Source: Paralithodes platypus
Taxonomy: Eukaryota > Arthropoda > Malacostraca > Decapoda > Lithodidae
Direction of reading: 5' to 3'
Length of the DNA: 64,000 bases
Assembly (NCBI GenBank): GCA_032716605.1
Contig: CM064518.1
Coordinates: 39,425,871-39,489,870, forward strand
The position numbers and the translations under genes are program-made. Under the pieces are notes generated by a model, which made no database searches, was not told where the DNA came from, and worked only from the letters and a program-made list of their open reading frames with translations. Positions 10,985-22,324 of this stretch are shown here, one piece after another. Position 1 is the first letter of the stretch. Each line of letters starts with the position of its first letter.

Positions 10985-11565
10985 AAGCCGGCACACTGTA
11001 AATCGAGAATAGCGTTAGGACTGGAGCTCCTTTTCGAGAACTCCTGCAGTCCCTTGAAGAGAGGGAGAGAGGAGATGGATGAAGAGGAAGGAGATGAAAG
11101 ATGAGAGGAAAGGGAAGGAGGGAGAGATCAGTACAAAGAAAAACAAGCAACAACAGAGCTAATGAGCCTTACGAAGCTGCTTCTACCTAAACTATTATGT
11201 AGGAGAGAAAACATGGTTTACAAAGAACAGAATGTTTCTTTTCCATGCAGAATCGAAAAACTGGTATGATGATCGACAGAACAAAAATACATTATAACTA
11301 TCATACTATATTTATTCTAAGAAGTGAGGTAATGTGGGCATGTCCTGTTATTCATCTGTGAAGGTTTCAACAGCGCTGCAATCTATAATATTGCTAGGCA
11401 GGCCATTCCATAAGTTTATTACTCGGTTGAAATTTTTTTTTTGTTTAGCTTCATGGGAGTGAAAGATCTTATACATTGTTCTTTGTCTTAGGTGCCATAA
11501 GCTCAGCTGTTGATGAGACAATTTTTATTTGACAGTATTTGAGATGCAGAACTGGAATTTGAAAG
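10985..11565 (-). pseudogene. LINE-A remnant: reverse transcriptase C-terminus and 3' UTR
   Basis: On the minus strand, about 11345-11520 translates to LRQRTMYKIFHSHEAKQ, then KNFNRVINLWNGLPSNIID, then CSAVETFTDE and a stop. This matches the C-terminal end of the LINE-A frame at 18793-19231 (HESKNFFFNRVVNLWNGLP). The stop falls earlier than in that copy. The 3' part (about 10985-11200) shares an AGTACAAAG...CAAGCAACAACAG block with 18570-18605 and, reversed, the AGTTCTCGAAAAGG block with 190-290. The element is 5'-truncated and decayed. A CR1/Jockey-type LINE is likely. Confidence 0.75.
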
Positions 11566-11850
11566 ACAAATAAGTATTAGTCATAGAAAGAATTATGTCT
11601 CTCTCGCTCTCGCTCTCTCTTTATATATATGTTGTATATATATATATATATACCTAGCACCTAGCAACTATTTCGAAATCTCTATGTTTAGATATCACTA
11701 GCATGCACTTGTAGGCGAAAAATTATTATTATTATATATATATATATATATATATGGCAGAGAGAGAAAGAGAGATTATGTTGGAAAGGGTTACTGCATA
11801 TCAATCCTTGAAAAACTGGGAGATAAACATCACTTATTTTGTGTTCTATA
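11566..11850. other. AT-rich stretch with short CT and TA tracts
   Basis: Short CT tracts, two TA tracts (11620-11652 and 11735-11755) and a GA run. No gene seen. Confidence 0.6.
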
Positions 11851-12105
11851 TTTTATTGTGTATGTTTTCTTCCTATTAATTTTGTTATTGTTTCTTTTGT
11901 TTCTTGGGCATATATCTTATTGTTCTGTGCAGCTAGCAACATAATAATGAAAATACAAAGAAGACATATATACTGTACCTTTCGGTATCAGTTCTCATTG
12001 TAATGGACAAAATAATATATAATTATCTGTTGTAACCATTGCATATATTTGTAAATTTGTTTATGACAATAAATGTTTTGAATTGAAATTGAATTGAATT
12101 GAATT
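11851..12105 (+). mobile_element. LINE 3' tail with (TTGAA)n end
   Basis: T-rich sequence ending GACAATAAATGTTTTGAATT, followed by repeated TTGAA units to about 12105. An AATAAA-containing end followed by tandem pentamers is typical of CR1/L2-type LINE 3' ends. No coding remnant is recognisable upstream, so the left limit is a guess. Confidence 0.5.
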
Positions 12106-12459
12106 ATTTTCTGCCGTGTTTGTACAGATAATATGCCTAAATTTTGCGGCCATAAAGCTGAGGGTGTAGGTTAAATACATAATGTTTATTTGGGTCGATA
12201 ATAGCTAAGATATCATATTTTTATTTTGTGGTTGTATATATTCTTAACCTATAGTATATTATATTACTTCAAAATCCCTTACACCATACAATATTTAGCC
12301 TTAATATCTCATAAATTAATTAATATAATAATTCGAATACAGTATTAGACAAGGTACTAACCATGCATGAGAACAGTCGGGTATTAGCTTTATTTTCAAC
12401 TTAACACACACGGCAGGTACAGCATACTTGTCTCACTTTGACTAGTTTTACATATTTTA

Positions 12460-12497
<38 letters not shown>
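12460..12497. repeat. (GA)n microsatellite
   Basis: GA dinucleotides ending GAGCGC. Confidence 0.9.
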
Positions 12498-12500
<3 letters not shown>

Positions 12501-12819
12501 ATAAAATATAATTGACGATGAAAATGGGAGGAGGGCGAGGGAGGAGTTAGAAAAACGATGCAAGAGCAAGGGAATTAAAATTAACAGTGTGATGGCAAAA
12601 TATATAATCATAAATAGAAAACAAATACCAAGACGTAAGGATGGAATGTATATCAAATTAAAGGGAGGATGGCGCTGCGAAAAAATAATGACTTAATAAA
12701 TAGCGCTTGGTATACTTGCTAAAGAAACATATGGAAGTCGAGTAAAAAGGTGAAAAGAAGTGGAGGAGAAATGGTAGCGCAATAAACACCACTAACACCA
12801 GGAAAAAAGGACACTAACT

Positions 12820-13290
12820 GTTGTACATGGACAGGAGGAGCAATATTTTCTATCATTATCCACTTAAAAAGGTAGGCGGAGAAGTATTATATTGTTGCTC
12901 TTTCTCTTGGAGCCGAGTTGGTAAATATACTCTTTGGCGCGAACTTCTTGGTGGGCTTTTTCTGTTTACCTCCGATGCTCTTTTGTTTCTCAGCGCTTTT
13001 TTTCTGTTTACCTCCGATGCTCCTTTGTTTCTTGGCGGGCTGAGAGTCGGAACCCTAATATATGACTCACTTTCCCACTCTCTCTCCATTTTGCGGGTGT
13101 CATTTGTGGCTGCTTTTATTTATATCTCAATTAGCTTTGTTAGCATTGTATCTGGCTATATATTAATTAGTTTTCTTACACCTGAGATGATTATATTTTA
13201 TTGCACTTGGTTCCTTGCGCTTTCCCATCTTTTCGTTTTTCTTATTAGAATCCACATGGTTTTGTATTTGTATATTTTTGTGGTGTAAAT
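12820..13290. other. Stretch open on both strands with a 42-bp duplication
   Basis: An open frame of 155 codons on the plus strand reads as a hydrophobic, Leu/Phe/Ile-rich string. A 77-codon minus-strand frame overlaps it. TCTGTTTACCTCCGATGCTC occurs at 12961 and again at 13003, giving an in-frame 14-residue duplication in either reading. I recognise no domain and see no splice or promoter support. Most likely this is not a gene. Confidence 0.35.
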
Positions 13291-14995
13291 CCGCTGCTGT
13301 ATTTCTTTGTTTATTGATGATAACCTCTCTCATAATTTAGAATACAGATTGACCCTTCTTATTATAAAATACTGAGTATCATTGTCTAACAAATATCTAA
13401 CTCTTTCACTGTGGGTGACGTATGACTACATCCTATATAAATACCACCCATACTGCGAGCAATGTACCCATATATTTTGGTATCACCGGCTGAAGTGGTA
13501 GCACCGGGCCCTCTCAGTTTGCTGGCAGATACTTTCATAAGCTTCTTAGCTCACCCCTGATAATAATATCAATCTGCTCCAAGCATTGGTTGTGAGAAGA
13601 TCTGTGTACAAGCCAGATGTGTTTTAGAAGCTGAAATCCAATGAAAACAGGGCCAATTCTACATGCAATTTTAACAACTACATGCCAGGTACGAATATGT
13701 GGTTAATTTCATGTTACAGGCCATAACCCTTACTGTCTTCTAAATACAAAAATTAAAAACAAATATTTGTTTATTGTACTGAGTTATTGCTAGTGTAATT
13801 ATGCGATAAAGGGTGACAGAGTAGTTTATATTGCTAGGTGAATTGCCCGCGAGCAGATCAAAAGCAAGGAAACACTTGATCAAAATTTTCGAAGGCAGGA
13901 AGGTGATGATGAATAATTGCAGACTTTCGTGGGAAGAATTCGACCCAATCTTTTCATTGGAACTTATTTTAATTCGTTCAGCTACGGATATGGCACTAGG
14001 AGGTGCAATGTATGTTTTGATAAAATAGGTGGAACGTCCCCGCCTGGGTGACAGCCATCTATAAGGAGCGCACAGTCAAAGAGTTATATATGAACAGTGT
14101 TTAGTGTTTATAGATATTAAAAAAACATTGTTTTATATTTTCAAATAGATTAAAGTTCTATGGCATAGACCAGATTTCTTGACATAGTTTCATATTATTC
14201 ACATATTACATTTGGACATAATATATTATATTTTAATCACACTGAAATATGTGTTAGTGGGTTTATAATGGACAAGATAGTGGTCAAATTTTTAATTAAG
14301 TCACTTGTATGAATGTGAACTGCTAGATATCTATCAACACAATGCAAACATTTACGAGTATGCAATCTAGATTCTAGATTATTGCATGAACATTAAAACA
14401 GGGCGGGCGGGGGGCGTGGGTGTGTGTGTATGTGTATTTATTGTATTTATTTTTCTTTAGCTTCAAATTGAGCGTTATCTCTGCGGCCAAACAAAAATAT
14501 ATTTCCTCTAAAATTACAAGTACAATTATAACCCTAAAGCAGGTATCACACGAGCGCTTTTTCCCTCAACATTTATCCTTAACACTGGTCTGGCAGCTTA
14601 TGAGGTAAACATTTAGATTATTTCGGTCACCTAAATTCATCCACCATCAGTCTAGTTTCCGATACCAGGGCAAAATACTCCAGAAGTGTTGCCAGAAAAA
14701 TGTTGATCATCGAATGTTGACTATAAAAGCTCTCGTGTGATACCGGCTTAAGTAACAAAGACGATCAGAATAACCACTTAAGGTTGCACCAGATAGTCTT
14801 AAAATCCCCAAAAGGTGGGTATTAATGGTTACTGTATGTACATGTTCCTCAATCAGGAGGAGAGATGAATACCAGTTTTCTCTCTCTAAAAAAATAAAAT
14901 AAAAATGGAACACAATTAAATAAGCCATGGTATGGACAGATAATTAATCTGATTAGTGTGTTTCAATTTGTTATGCTTGAAAGTGTATATATTTT

Positions 14996-14999
<4 letters not shown>
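13291..14999. other. Unique AT-rich sequence, no gene seen
   Basis: A 65-codon frame at 13831-14028 has ordinary amino-acid composition but no recognised motif and no support. No fold-back or LINE signature found. Confidence 0.5.

Positions 15000-15070
<71 letters not shown>
15000..15070. repeat. (CT)n microsatellite
   Basis: About 35 CT units. It is followed by a moderately GC-rich stretch at 15085-15235 with no recognised content. Confidence 0.95.
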
Positions 15071-15073
<3 letters not shown>

Positions 15074-15247
15074 CTTTGTTTACGGCCGGGAATCATTATA
15101 TTTTAGCTCTGACCGTAACTTTTTCGGGCGTAGATATTGCAACACGTCCCGGGCGCTGCAAAGAGGCTTACACTGCAATCCTTGATGGGGGGACGATTGA
15201 AAAACTGACCCCGGGTGCACTTAGAACCGGGAGAGATAAATATGCAT

Positions 15248-15552
15248 GGCAGTGGATAACATATTGGTCTTGCGAATTATACTGTATATGTGTACCTACA
15301 TGCATAACATTATAAATGGGAGTCGATATATTGACCTTGCCAAATATATACGTGCATGAACAAATATATATTGATACATAAGGGTGTGGATAATATATTA
15401 GTCCAGCAAAATATATCTCTGCATGAATAAATGTACACGGGAATGGATATGATATTGGTCTAGCGAAATATAATGCATACGTACATAGATGAATATGCAG
15501 GGGAGTGGATTGTTAACCTGCTGAGATATTATACGAGCATGTATAAATGTAT
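15248..15552. repeat. Degenerate tandem repeat of about 57-72 bp
   Basis: About five diverged units. Each has a GGNAGTGGATA-like start, then ATATTGGTCT(A/T)GC, then a GCATG(A/T)A(C/T)AAAT-like end. Unit starts are near 15248, 15318, 15384, 15440 and 15500. Confidence 0.6.
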
Positions 15553-15815
15553 GGACCTACCTACTAGTATAAATACATATAGTCGCTTGCCAAAATTTCC
15601 TTCATATAACTAATTATATGATTGGGACAAGTTGTATACTGATGATTGATCGCGAGCTTAATTGTTGTTCCTGATAAATCATCTTCTGGAGAACAAGAAA
15701 ATGGTGAAATAATCTTTGACAGTTTCATTGCCCTAACAAACTAGTTAGAGGGAATTTATGAGTTTGTTCATGGTCAGGGTGCTAACCAGGACGAATTTAT
15801 TTTAAACCTTTTATA

Positions 15816-15820
<5 letters not shown>

Positions 15821-15852
<32 letters not shown>

Positions 15853-16093
15853 CTATATTCCAACTACTCCCTCTCGGGCATAGGCTGAGAGCCTGTACAT
15901 TCCACCACTCAACACGGTGAAGCCCGTGAGGTCTTGTTCCAGTCTGGAGAGTGAGACATGCGAAGCATCCATCATGGCTCAAAGCAGCTCCATCTCTGAA
16001 GCGGCTGGTTGCTTCGTTCAAGTGCTTCACCGTCTCACCCTCCAGACTCAGACCCTCACTCTCAGAACGCCACCTATTGAGCAGTGAACTCAC
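15821..16093 (-). mobile_element. Poly(A)-tailed SINE-like element, copy 1
   Basis: Read on the minus strand, it runs from GTTCACTGCTCAATAGGTGG to GGGAGTAGTTGGAATATAG and a poly(A) tail of about 30 (poly T at 15821-15852 on plus). A second copy on the plus strand at 55259-55521 is about 90% alike and also has an A-rich tail. I see no clear tRNA A or B box. The frame through this copy (98 codons) is broken in the other by a one-base insertion, so it is probably non-coding. Confidence 0.75.
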
Positions 16094-16688
16094 TAGGCAT
16101 TGTCCCCCTGTAACATATTTTGAATATGGGAATATTCATACAGTGTTATTTAATCAGGGAACAATGAGGGTATTTTTTTGGCATTTTCGGTGGGCTTTGT
16201 GGTAATGCACATATAACATCTTTTCCACATTTATTTAGCTAATACCCAGATTACTTGATACAAATTACGAACAATACCTAGCAAGCAAAGGGATCAACTC
16301 GATTTAAAGACAATACGTTGACTCCAACAAATCCTTTTTCAACTTATTTTTAAATTCTTAAGTTTACTCAACAATATATCGATGTAAGAATGCGCTATGG
16401 TATACTGAAACAGTTAAAGCCTGAATGAATATGAGAAGGAATGTAGTACATTTACTATAATATTGTATTGTTCTGGCCAATTCATAATTTTCATAGACAA
16501 CACTAACTGCGCAGCATAACTTTATCTTCGTATTTTTAATAATAATTACTAAACATATGGAACTCTAAATTAAGACTGGGTTTGAATAGTGGCTCGTGTG
16601 TTACATGTAGGGTGTCTCAAAATAGATGTGACAATCTTCAGAGTCTAATTTGCATTAATAGCAGAGGCAGTTTTTAGTCCAATAATTC

Positions 16689-16785
16689 CTGTACTCCCCT
16701 ATAAGGTTAATGGACTCGCCTGCCAATACCACTTGCCTCACGTGAGAGGAGGCCGGTGAGTCTATTAATATTACAGGGGAGTACA
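16689..16785. mobile_element. Short fold-back element (97 bp)
   Basis: CTGTACTCCCCTATAAGG, then TTAATGGACTCGCC at the left, pairs with GGTGAGTCTATTAATA, then TTACAGGGGAGTACAG at the right: arms of 32 bp with few mismatches and a loop of about 33 bp. No match elsewhere in the window was noticed. Confidence 0.6.
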
Positions 16786-16799
16786 GTTAATCACATTAA

Positions 16800-18220
16800 A
16801 CATAACTTAGTTAATAGTGAGAATGGGACGTTCTATTAAAATATTGTTTCTACCTTAAGATTACCTAATTATAAAGAAAACAATAATTTTCAGTTTAAGC
16901 CTATTACTATGAAAAGCCTTTCTGAGTTTAACCAAATCCTCTAGGGTTGGCTTGATGACACTAATTAAAGGTAAAACTGAACTGAAGGAATTCCTAAATG
17001 TTCAATTGCCTACAGTGGAAGGTGGTACACATTGTATGGAACCTCTAACACACTGATAACATATTTTGAAACATTTCCTTAAGCCACATACTAGCTATAG
17101 TTGTGCAACGATTGTACTTTAAACCTTATAACCATGATAGGTCTTTCCTATACAATTGTTCTGTTTATATCCAGAATTGAGTACATAGAATGAAATCAGT
17201 ACGGCAACCCTACTATGTGCTAACCGTCATAAGCATGGCTAAGAAATGCCTTGACAAGATAATAAATATAATGATAATAGTAATAGATATTCGGCTACTA
17301 CTACTACTAATAATAATAACAACAACGGTAATAACACACACACACAAACACAATATGAACGATGTGTACTATACTCGTGCATTGGTTATTCCAAGACGTA
17401 AAATGGTGAATTTGGGGTTAATTGCAGGTATAGACACTAAACTATTTTAATTGTAACGGAGGAGAATTATTATCAATTATTTTTTCTTTGGCATATATGT
17501 GTAACATAGTTGACACAAACATACAGTTAAGAGTCCAATAAATACTCTAAAAATCGTTTGTTATTGCTATTTTTATAACTGATACAGCATACGGAAAAGT
17601 AGCTTAGCGTTAGTTAGGATTTCGGAGGGTGTACAGTGCCCCCCAAAAGTATCGTGAATTAGATGGAGGATGCAAGTCATGGGTTTGGAGGCAAAATTAT
17701 GATGCACTGGGGATAATTCTAAAACGTTGCGTCCAGCGTTTCAAAGTGTAGTGAAGGAAAAACTGTCAATACGCCGGAATATCCCGATACTATATACAGT
17801 ATATGCTTTTACATACTGTAGAGCACACCTGTTTCTGACCTGTAATGTTGAAGCGCCACCTCTTCAAAATAATATGGCAGTGGATATATTTGTTATCAAT
17901 TATTTCTGAAATGAATTTATTAGCTGGCTACACAATAAAAGAACATATTTTACATTTTACATGTGCCATTAAGCTAAAGCTTTCGATGTTTTACGTTGCT
18001 ATATTAATCTCTATTTACAAGATTTCAGGCTGCTATTGCATCATTCGTTATTCTCTAGCGGAATAGTATTTATATATGTAAAAGTTGTTTGTTATTGTTG
18101 ATGTTTCTATCCTAAACTTTATGCTTTAGGAGTGTTGGCAGCAATACAGAATGTAGTATCTTGATAAAGCAGCTACTGCACACAAAAACTGAACTTACTA
18201 ACGTATTCAGTCAAGTAAGA
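16800..18220. other. Unique AT-rich sequence, no gene seen
   Basis: Holds short trinucleotide runs (17295-17330) and a short CA run at 17334-17345. No conserved frame or element recognised. Confidence 0.5.
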
Positions 18221-18224
18221 TATT

Positions 18225-18227
18225 TTA

Positions 18228-18268
<41 letters not shown>

Positions 18269-18450
18269 TTACTACTACTACTAATAATAATAATACAACT
18301 AATAATAATAATTAATATTTTTATTAAAATATTAACAATAATAATAATAACTATAATATTAATAATAGTAACCAAAATAATAACAACAACACTAACAAAG
18401 ATCAAAGCAACGATACTACTAAACACTAATAGGTATAATAATAAATATAG
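18225..18450. repeat. (TAC)n and (TAA)n trinucleotide repeats
   Basis: About 16 TAC units at 18229-18285, followed by AATAAT/ACT-type degenerate trinucleotides. Open frames here are poly-Leu/Ile or poly-Ser artefacts. Confidence 0.9.
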
Positions 18451-19231
18451 TAGGGTGGTACGGAGCCCACTTAGCAGATTAAGGAAGGGGAGGAGGAGGA
18501 GGGAGCCGGTAAAAGATGGGTGAGGAATGACCAATAAAGACAGGAGGGGACGCGGAGAGAGAGAGAGAGTACAAAGGAGTACAAAGGAAATCAAGCAACA
18601 ACAGGTCTAGTGACCCTTCTAGGCTGCTTGTCCTCCAAAACACTGAGGATCAAGTGTCCAAACAGTGGTTTAGAGTGGGTAAGGGAACATTGGAAAGGGA
18701 ACTACTGCCCTAGAACTAATGTCCGTGGCAGGATTAGGAAGTTAGTAGGAGACAGATGGGTTAGTAACTGAGGGGGGGATAAAATAAAGTTATTAATTTA
18801 CAAACGCAGTCAGTCGCGGGTTTGATGCGAGATATTTGTCTAAGCGGAGTTTAAATGAATCAACGGTGCTGCAGTCTATAACGTCTCGGGGAAGCCCATT
18901 CCACAAGTTGACAACTCGATTGAAAAAGAAATTCTTAGATTCGTGTGAGTTAAAAGATTTACCAAAAATTTTGCAACCGTTTCCCCGTGTGTAATTAGAT
19001 TGGTCGATAGTGAAGTACTTACTACAGTTCATATTGTCGATGCCTTTGATGATTTTGAACACTTGAATTAAGTCACCTCTTAATCTGCGCTGGGTTAAAG
19101 GAAATAGATTTAATTCTCTAAGACGCTCTTCGTATGGTTTGTTCTTTAGGCTAGGTATCATTTTGGTAACTCTACATTGAACTCGTTCTAGCTTGTTTAT
19201 ATATTTTTGGTAATAAGGACACCAGGAGAGA
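18451..19231 (-). pseudogene. LINE-A remnant: reverse transcriptase C-terminal region with 3' UTR
   Basis: The minus strand is open from 19231 to the stop at 18793 and encodes WCPYYQKYINKLERVQ, RRLRGDLIQVFKIIKG, NFFFNRVVNLWNGLPRDVID and SFKLRLDKYL. These are the conserved blocks after the palm of CR1/Jockey-type non-LTR reverse transcriptases (known family pattern). The catalytic palm itself is absent. Homology stops abruptly at a GA/GT microsatellite at 19232. The frame runs on into it only because dinucleotide repeats are open. Downstream (18451-18792) is the 3' UTR, sharing an AGTACAAAGGA...CAAGCAACAACAG block with the copy at 11.1 kb. It is the best-preserved copy here but is 5'-truncated. 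Confidence 0.85.
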
Positions 19232-19385
19232 GAGAGAGTGTGTGAGAGAGAGAGAGTGAGTGTGTGAGAGGGAGAGAGAGTGATAGTATATGAGAATGAG
19301 TGTGTGAGAGGGAGTGATACACACACACACACACACACACTATATAATAATATATATAGTATATACGTGTGTGTGTGTGTGTGAG
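19232..19385. repeat. Compound GA/GT/CA microsatellite
   Basis: GAGAGAGTGTGTGAGAG units, a (CA)n run at 19320-19340, a short TA stretch and a (GT)n run at 19369-19383. It forms the 5' boundary of the LINE-A remnant. Confidence 0.9.
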
Positions 19386-20424
19386 CAAGCGTGAGAGATA
19401 CTGGAGGTACAAGGATATATAAATAAGAAACACTGACATGATAAAAATACACATAAGACCACAACAGTAAAACCGAGCTGATTAAGATGAATAGGTTCGT
19501 AATGCGTGTGTGTGCTTGCGTGTAGCTCTCGCATTTATAAATAGGTGCATGTCTGAAAAGCGCGAAAATTATGCATTATATACGGTATTTTGCAGCTTAG
19601 CCCAAAGTAGTCGCTTCTTTTACATGTGCGTTCTTCTTTGTATTCATTATTAGGGGCACGGGGCTAGGAATCCTCCTCCCCTTGTAAAATTGTCCTACTC
19701 AACGAGACAGAGCAAGGTGGTAGGGAACGCGAAAGTGGTCCCGGACCCTAAGAATTAGAACTTTATATGTTGTTACTGTTTGGGCTCAGTCTCGAGTCGG
19801 TCACCCCCAGTTATGTGGAATATGCCTGAGTATATACATACATACATACATTAGCTTCATTAATTTGTCTTTTCTTCTTTGCATTCCTTACCTGCTCTAT
19901 TTTCTTGGTCCTGTTTTCTTTGTATTCGTTACTTGCTCTATTTTCTTGGTCTGTCATTTTTTTTTTTTTTTATTTGATTTGTTTGCTGTGTACTTTCTTC
20001 TTTGCATTCGTTATTTTTGTTTGTTTCTTTGTCCTTCTCTTCTTTTGGTTCGATAGTTGCTCTTTTGTTTTCCTTTGTTTTGGCTTGTTTTTCTTTTGCT
20101 TTCCTGTTTGTTGTTTTGGCCATTCCATTTCATCCACATTGCTCTTATTTCTCCTGTTTTAATTTCGTATTATCTTTTTCTTTTTAATTTGCTTAGTCAG
20201 TATCACTTAATCTTTCTGCTCATTTAGCTTTCCTTTATAACATCTCGTTTACATTTTCATTTTAAAGTAGCTACCTATCTGCACTTATTATAGTTATGAC
20301 TATATACTCTTTCTCTGTTCTATATCGACATTTTTCTTCTGTTGGGTCACTATTAAACTTCTTTCGTCTGTTGTCGCTGATACTTTTTAATTTTTTGCTC
20401 CCAATAGTTTCAATTAAGGATGAC
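19386..20424. other. Unique then T-rich sequence, no gene seen
   Basis: 19640-19830 is of normal complexity with no recognised content. 19860-20400 is strongly T-rich on the plus strand with TTTCTTTGCATTCGTTA-type imperfect repeats (19870, 19915, 19998). Confidence 0.5.
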
Positions 20425-21093
20425 TTAAGGGTACTTCATACAGTCAAGAATGCGAGCTAGAACCACTAGGAATAGCTGAAAATCCGGATTCCTGGGCCTA
20501 TTCGCGGTGAAAATCTATACTCCAAGTGACTCTAGCGATATCCTAGTGATTCCTGGTACACTCCCAGTGACTCCAAACCAGTCCCGGCCGATTGGCCCTG
20601 TCCGACAAAATGTTCACCATGTTTAAGGTTCTCGCCGCGAATCGGACCACTCCCAGTGATTCCCAGTGATGCCCAGTGATATCCCAGTGACTCCCAGTGA
20701 GTCCTGGTTATTCTGATATGAACTGGAACTGAAACCAAAAGCTGTCCAGGAATCAGATACGAAACACTGAGCATCACCAGGACTCACTAGGAGTCACTAG
20801 GGAATCACTGGGGATCACTGGGAATCAACTGGGAGTCACTGGGAATGGTCCGATTCGTGGCTAGAACTTTAAACACGGTGAAAATTTTGTCGGAGAGGGC
20901 GAATCGGCCGCGAGTGGTTTGGAGTCACTGGGAGTCTAACAGGAATCACTAGGATATCGCTAGAGTCACTGGGATATCACTAGAGTCACTAGGAGTCATC
21001 GAATTTTCACCGCGAATAGGGCCAGGAATCCGAATTTTCAGCTACTCCTAGTGATTCTAGCTCGCATTCCTGACTGTGTGAAGTACCCTTTAA
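20425..21093. mobile_element. 669-bp fold-back element with CCCAGTGA subrepeats
   Basis: Left end TTAAGGGTACTTCATACAGT. Right end ACTGTGTGAAGTACCCTTTAA. The inverted arms are about 300 bp each and meet near 20770. Both contain GAATGCGAGCTAGAA, a CCGCGAATCGG-like block and many 10-bp units CCCAGTGA(T/C)T (left) or AATCACTGGG (right). TTAA lies at each end. No coding capacity. Subterminal decamers in long arms are typical of fold-back DNA transposons. Confidence 0.85.
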
Positions 21094-21970
21094 TAAATAT
21101 ATTATTCATATAAACCTGTAATACTTCTCACGTGAAAGTATAATATACATTATACAGGTAGTTAACTTTTCATGGTCAAACATTATAAATAGGCCTAGTA
21201 TTAACCTGTGTAAGTAAAATTTCCCACAAGACATTGTATTCACCCAGTGATTGTGTGTAGAGAAGGAAATTACGGTAGTTCAGGTAATTAAATAATGTGA
21301 ACAATGTATGGTCAATGTTACAATACCCTACTTGTAGTCTACAAGTTCTGCAACTCCCCTTACCTAACATAACGAGAGTGGTGGATACGTGTTTGTACAG
21401 TATGTGTTTTGAAATGTCAAGTTCGCTTGGTGGTGGAGAGTGGAATTTGGATTACTACTTCGAGGGGCATTGTAGTCGCCGGGGTAAACTTTGAGCCAGC
21501 GTAATCATGACTTGGTTGTTTAGGGGCCGTTGTAGTCGCCGGTTAATAATCTAGAAGTTCTGCAACTCCCCTGACCTAACCTAAGCAAACTAACACAACC
21601 TATAAGTGTTACCTATTTTAGGTAATCGTATGAAATATTACAGAACTCGGTAACGAATGAAAACAAGAAGGTGGGATGAATTAACTATCCACTATATAGA
21701 CAATAGTTTAAATATATTTGTTTCTAAAAGTATAGTAAGCATTGATATTATGAACTTACGGTACATAATAATACAGACTTATCGTATTATATTAATGTCT
21801 GTAATGATGTATGAATACAGTCATAATACTTAATGACGATATTAGAGGACTGTAGTTATAGTGTCTGTGGGTCGGTGGTGAGTGTGCATGTGGCTTAGCA
21901 CAGCTGGGGGGCCCCTTATATAGGGGCTCTTCACGATGGGAGCCATGCCTGGCATACTCGCATCTCATTC
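21094..21970. other. Unique sequence, no gene seen
   Basis: A short imperfect direct repeat, (A/T)GGGGCCGTTGTAGTCGCCGG-like, occurs at 21462-21483 and 21521-21542. Each is near an AAGTTCTGCAACTCCCCT match (21345 and 21555). Nothing else recognised. Confidence 0.5.
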
Positions 21971-22291
21971 CAAACAAATCCCAGTGATGCTCGGTGATTC
22001 CCAGTGACTCCTATCTAATTCCCAGTGATACCTATATTACTCCTATCGACTCGTATATTACAGTAAAAATCAAATTTTCAGTCACTCGCACTTCATTCCT
22101 GGTTTTATCCAGGTGATTCCCAGTGATTCCCAGTGACTCCCAGTGATTCGCAGGTACACTCCCAGTGGTTCCTACGGTGTTGTGAGTCCACGGGGAATTG
22201 CAGACATTCGTGGTGTATTCCCAGGAATCACCAGGAATCATTACTCCTAGTGAGTCTAGCTCGCATTCCTGACTGTGTGATGTACCCTTTA
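21971..22291. mobile_element. Second copy of CCCAGTGA fold-back element, partial
   Basis: CCCAGTGATTCCCAGTGACT units throughout. The right end GAATGC...CTGACTGTGTGATGTACCCTTT (reversed motif GCTCGCATTCCTGACTGTG at 22259) matches the right end of 20425-21093. I cannot find a matching left terminus, so it seems truncated. Confidence 0.7.
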
Positions 22292-22324
22292 CATCTGTGT
22301 ACAATAATGACTTTACATGTCTCA

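Noticed and set aside
12821..13288. 155-codon hydrophobic frame as a membrane protein gene
   Set aside because: No recognised domain, no splice or polyadenylation context, overlapping minus-strand frame, internal 42-bp duplication. Kept only as an observation.
15797..16093. 98-codon minus-strand frame in the poly(A) element as a coding gene or processed pseudogene
   Set aside because: The second copy at 55259 has a one-base insertion that shifts the frame, and no protein family is recognised.
19640..19830. Possible 5' region of a LINE (GGGCACGGGGCTAGGAATCC)
   Set aside because: A vague resemblance only. I could not identify any endonuclease motif.
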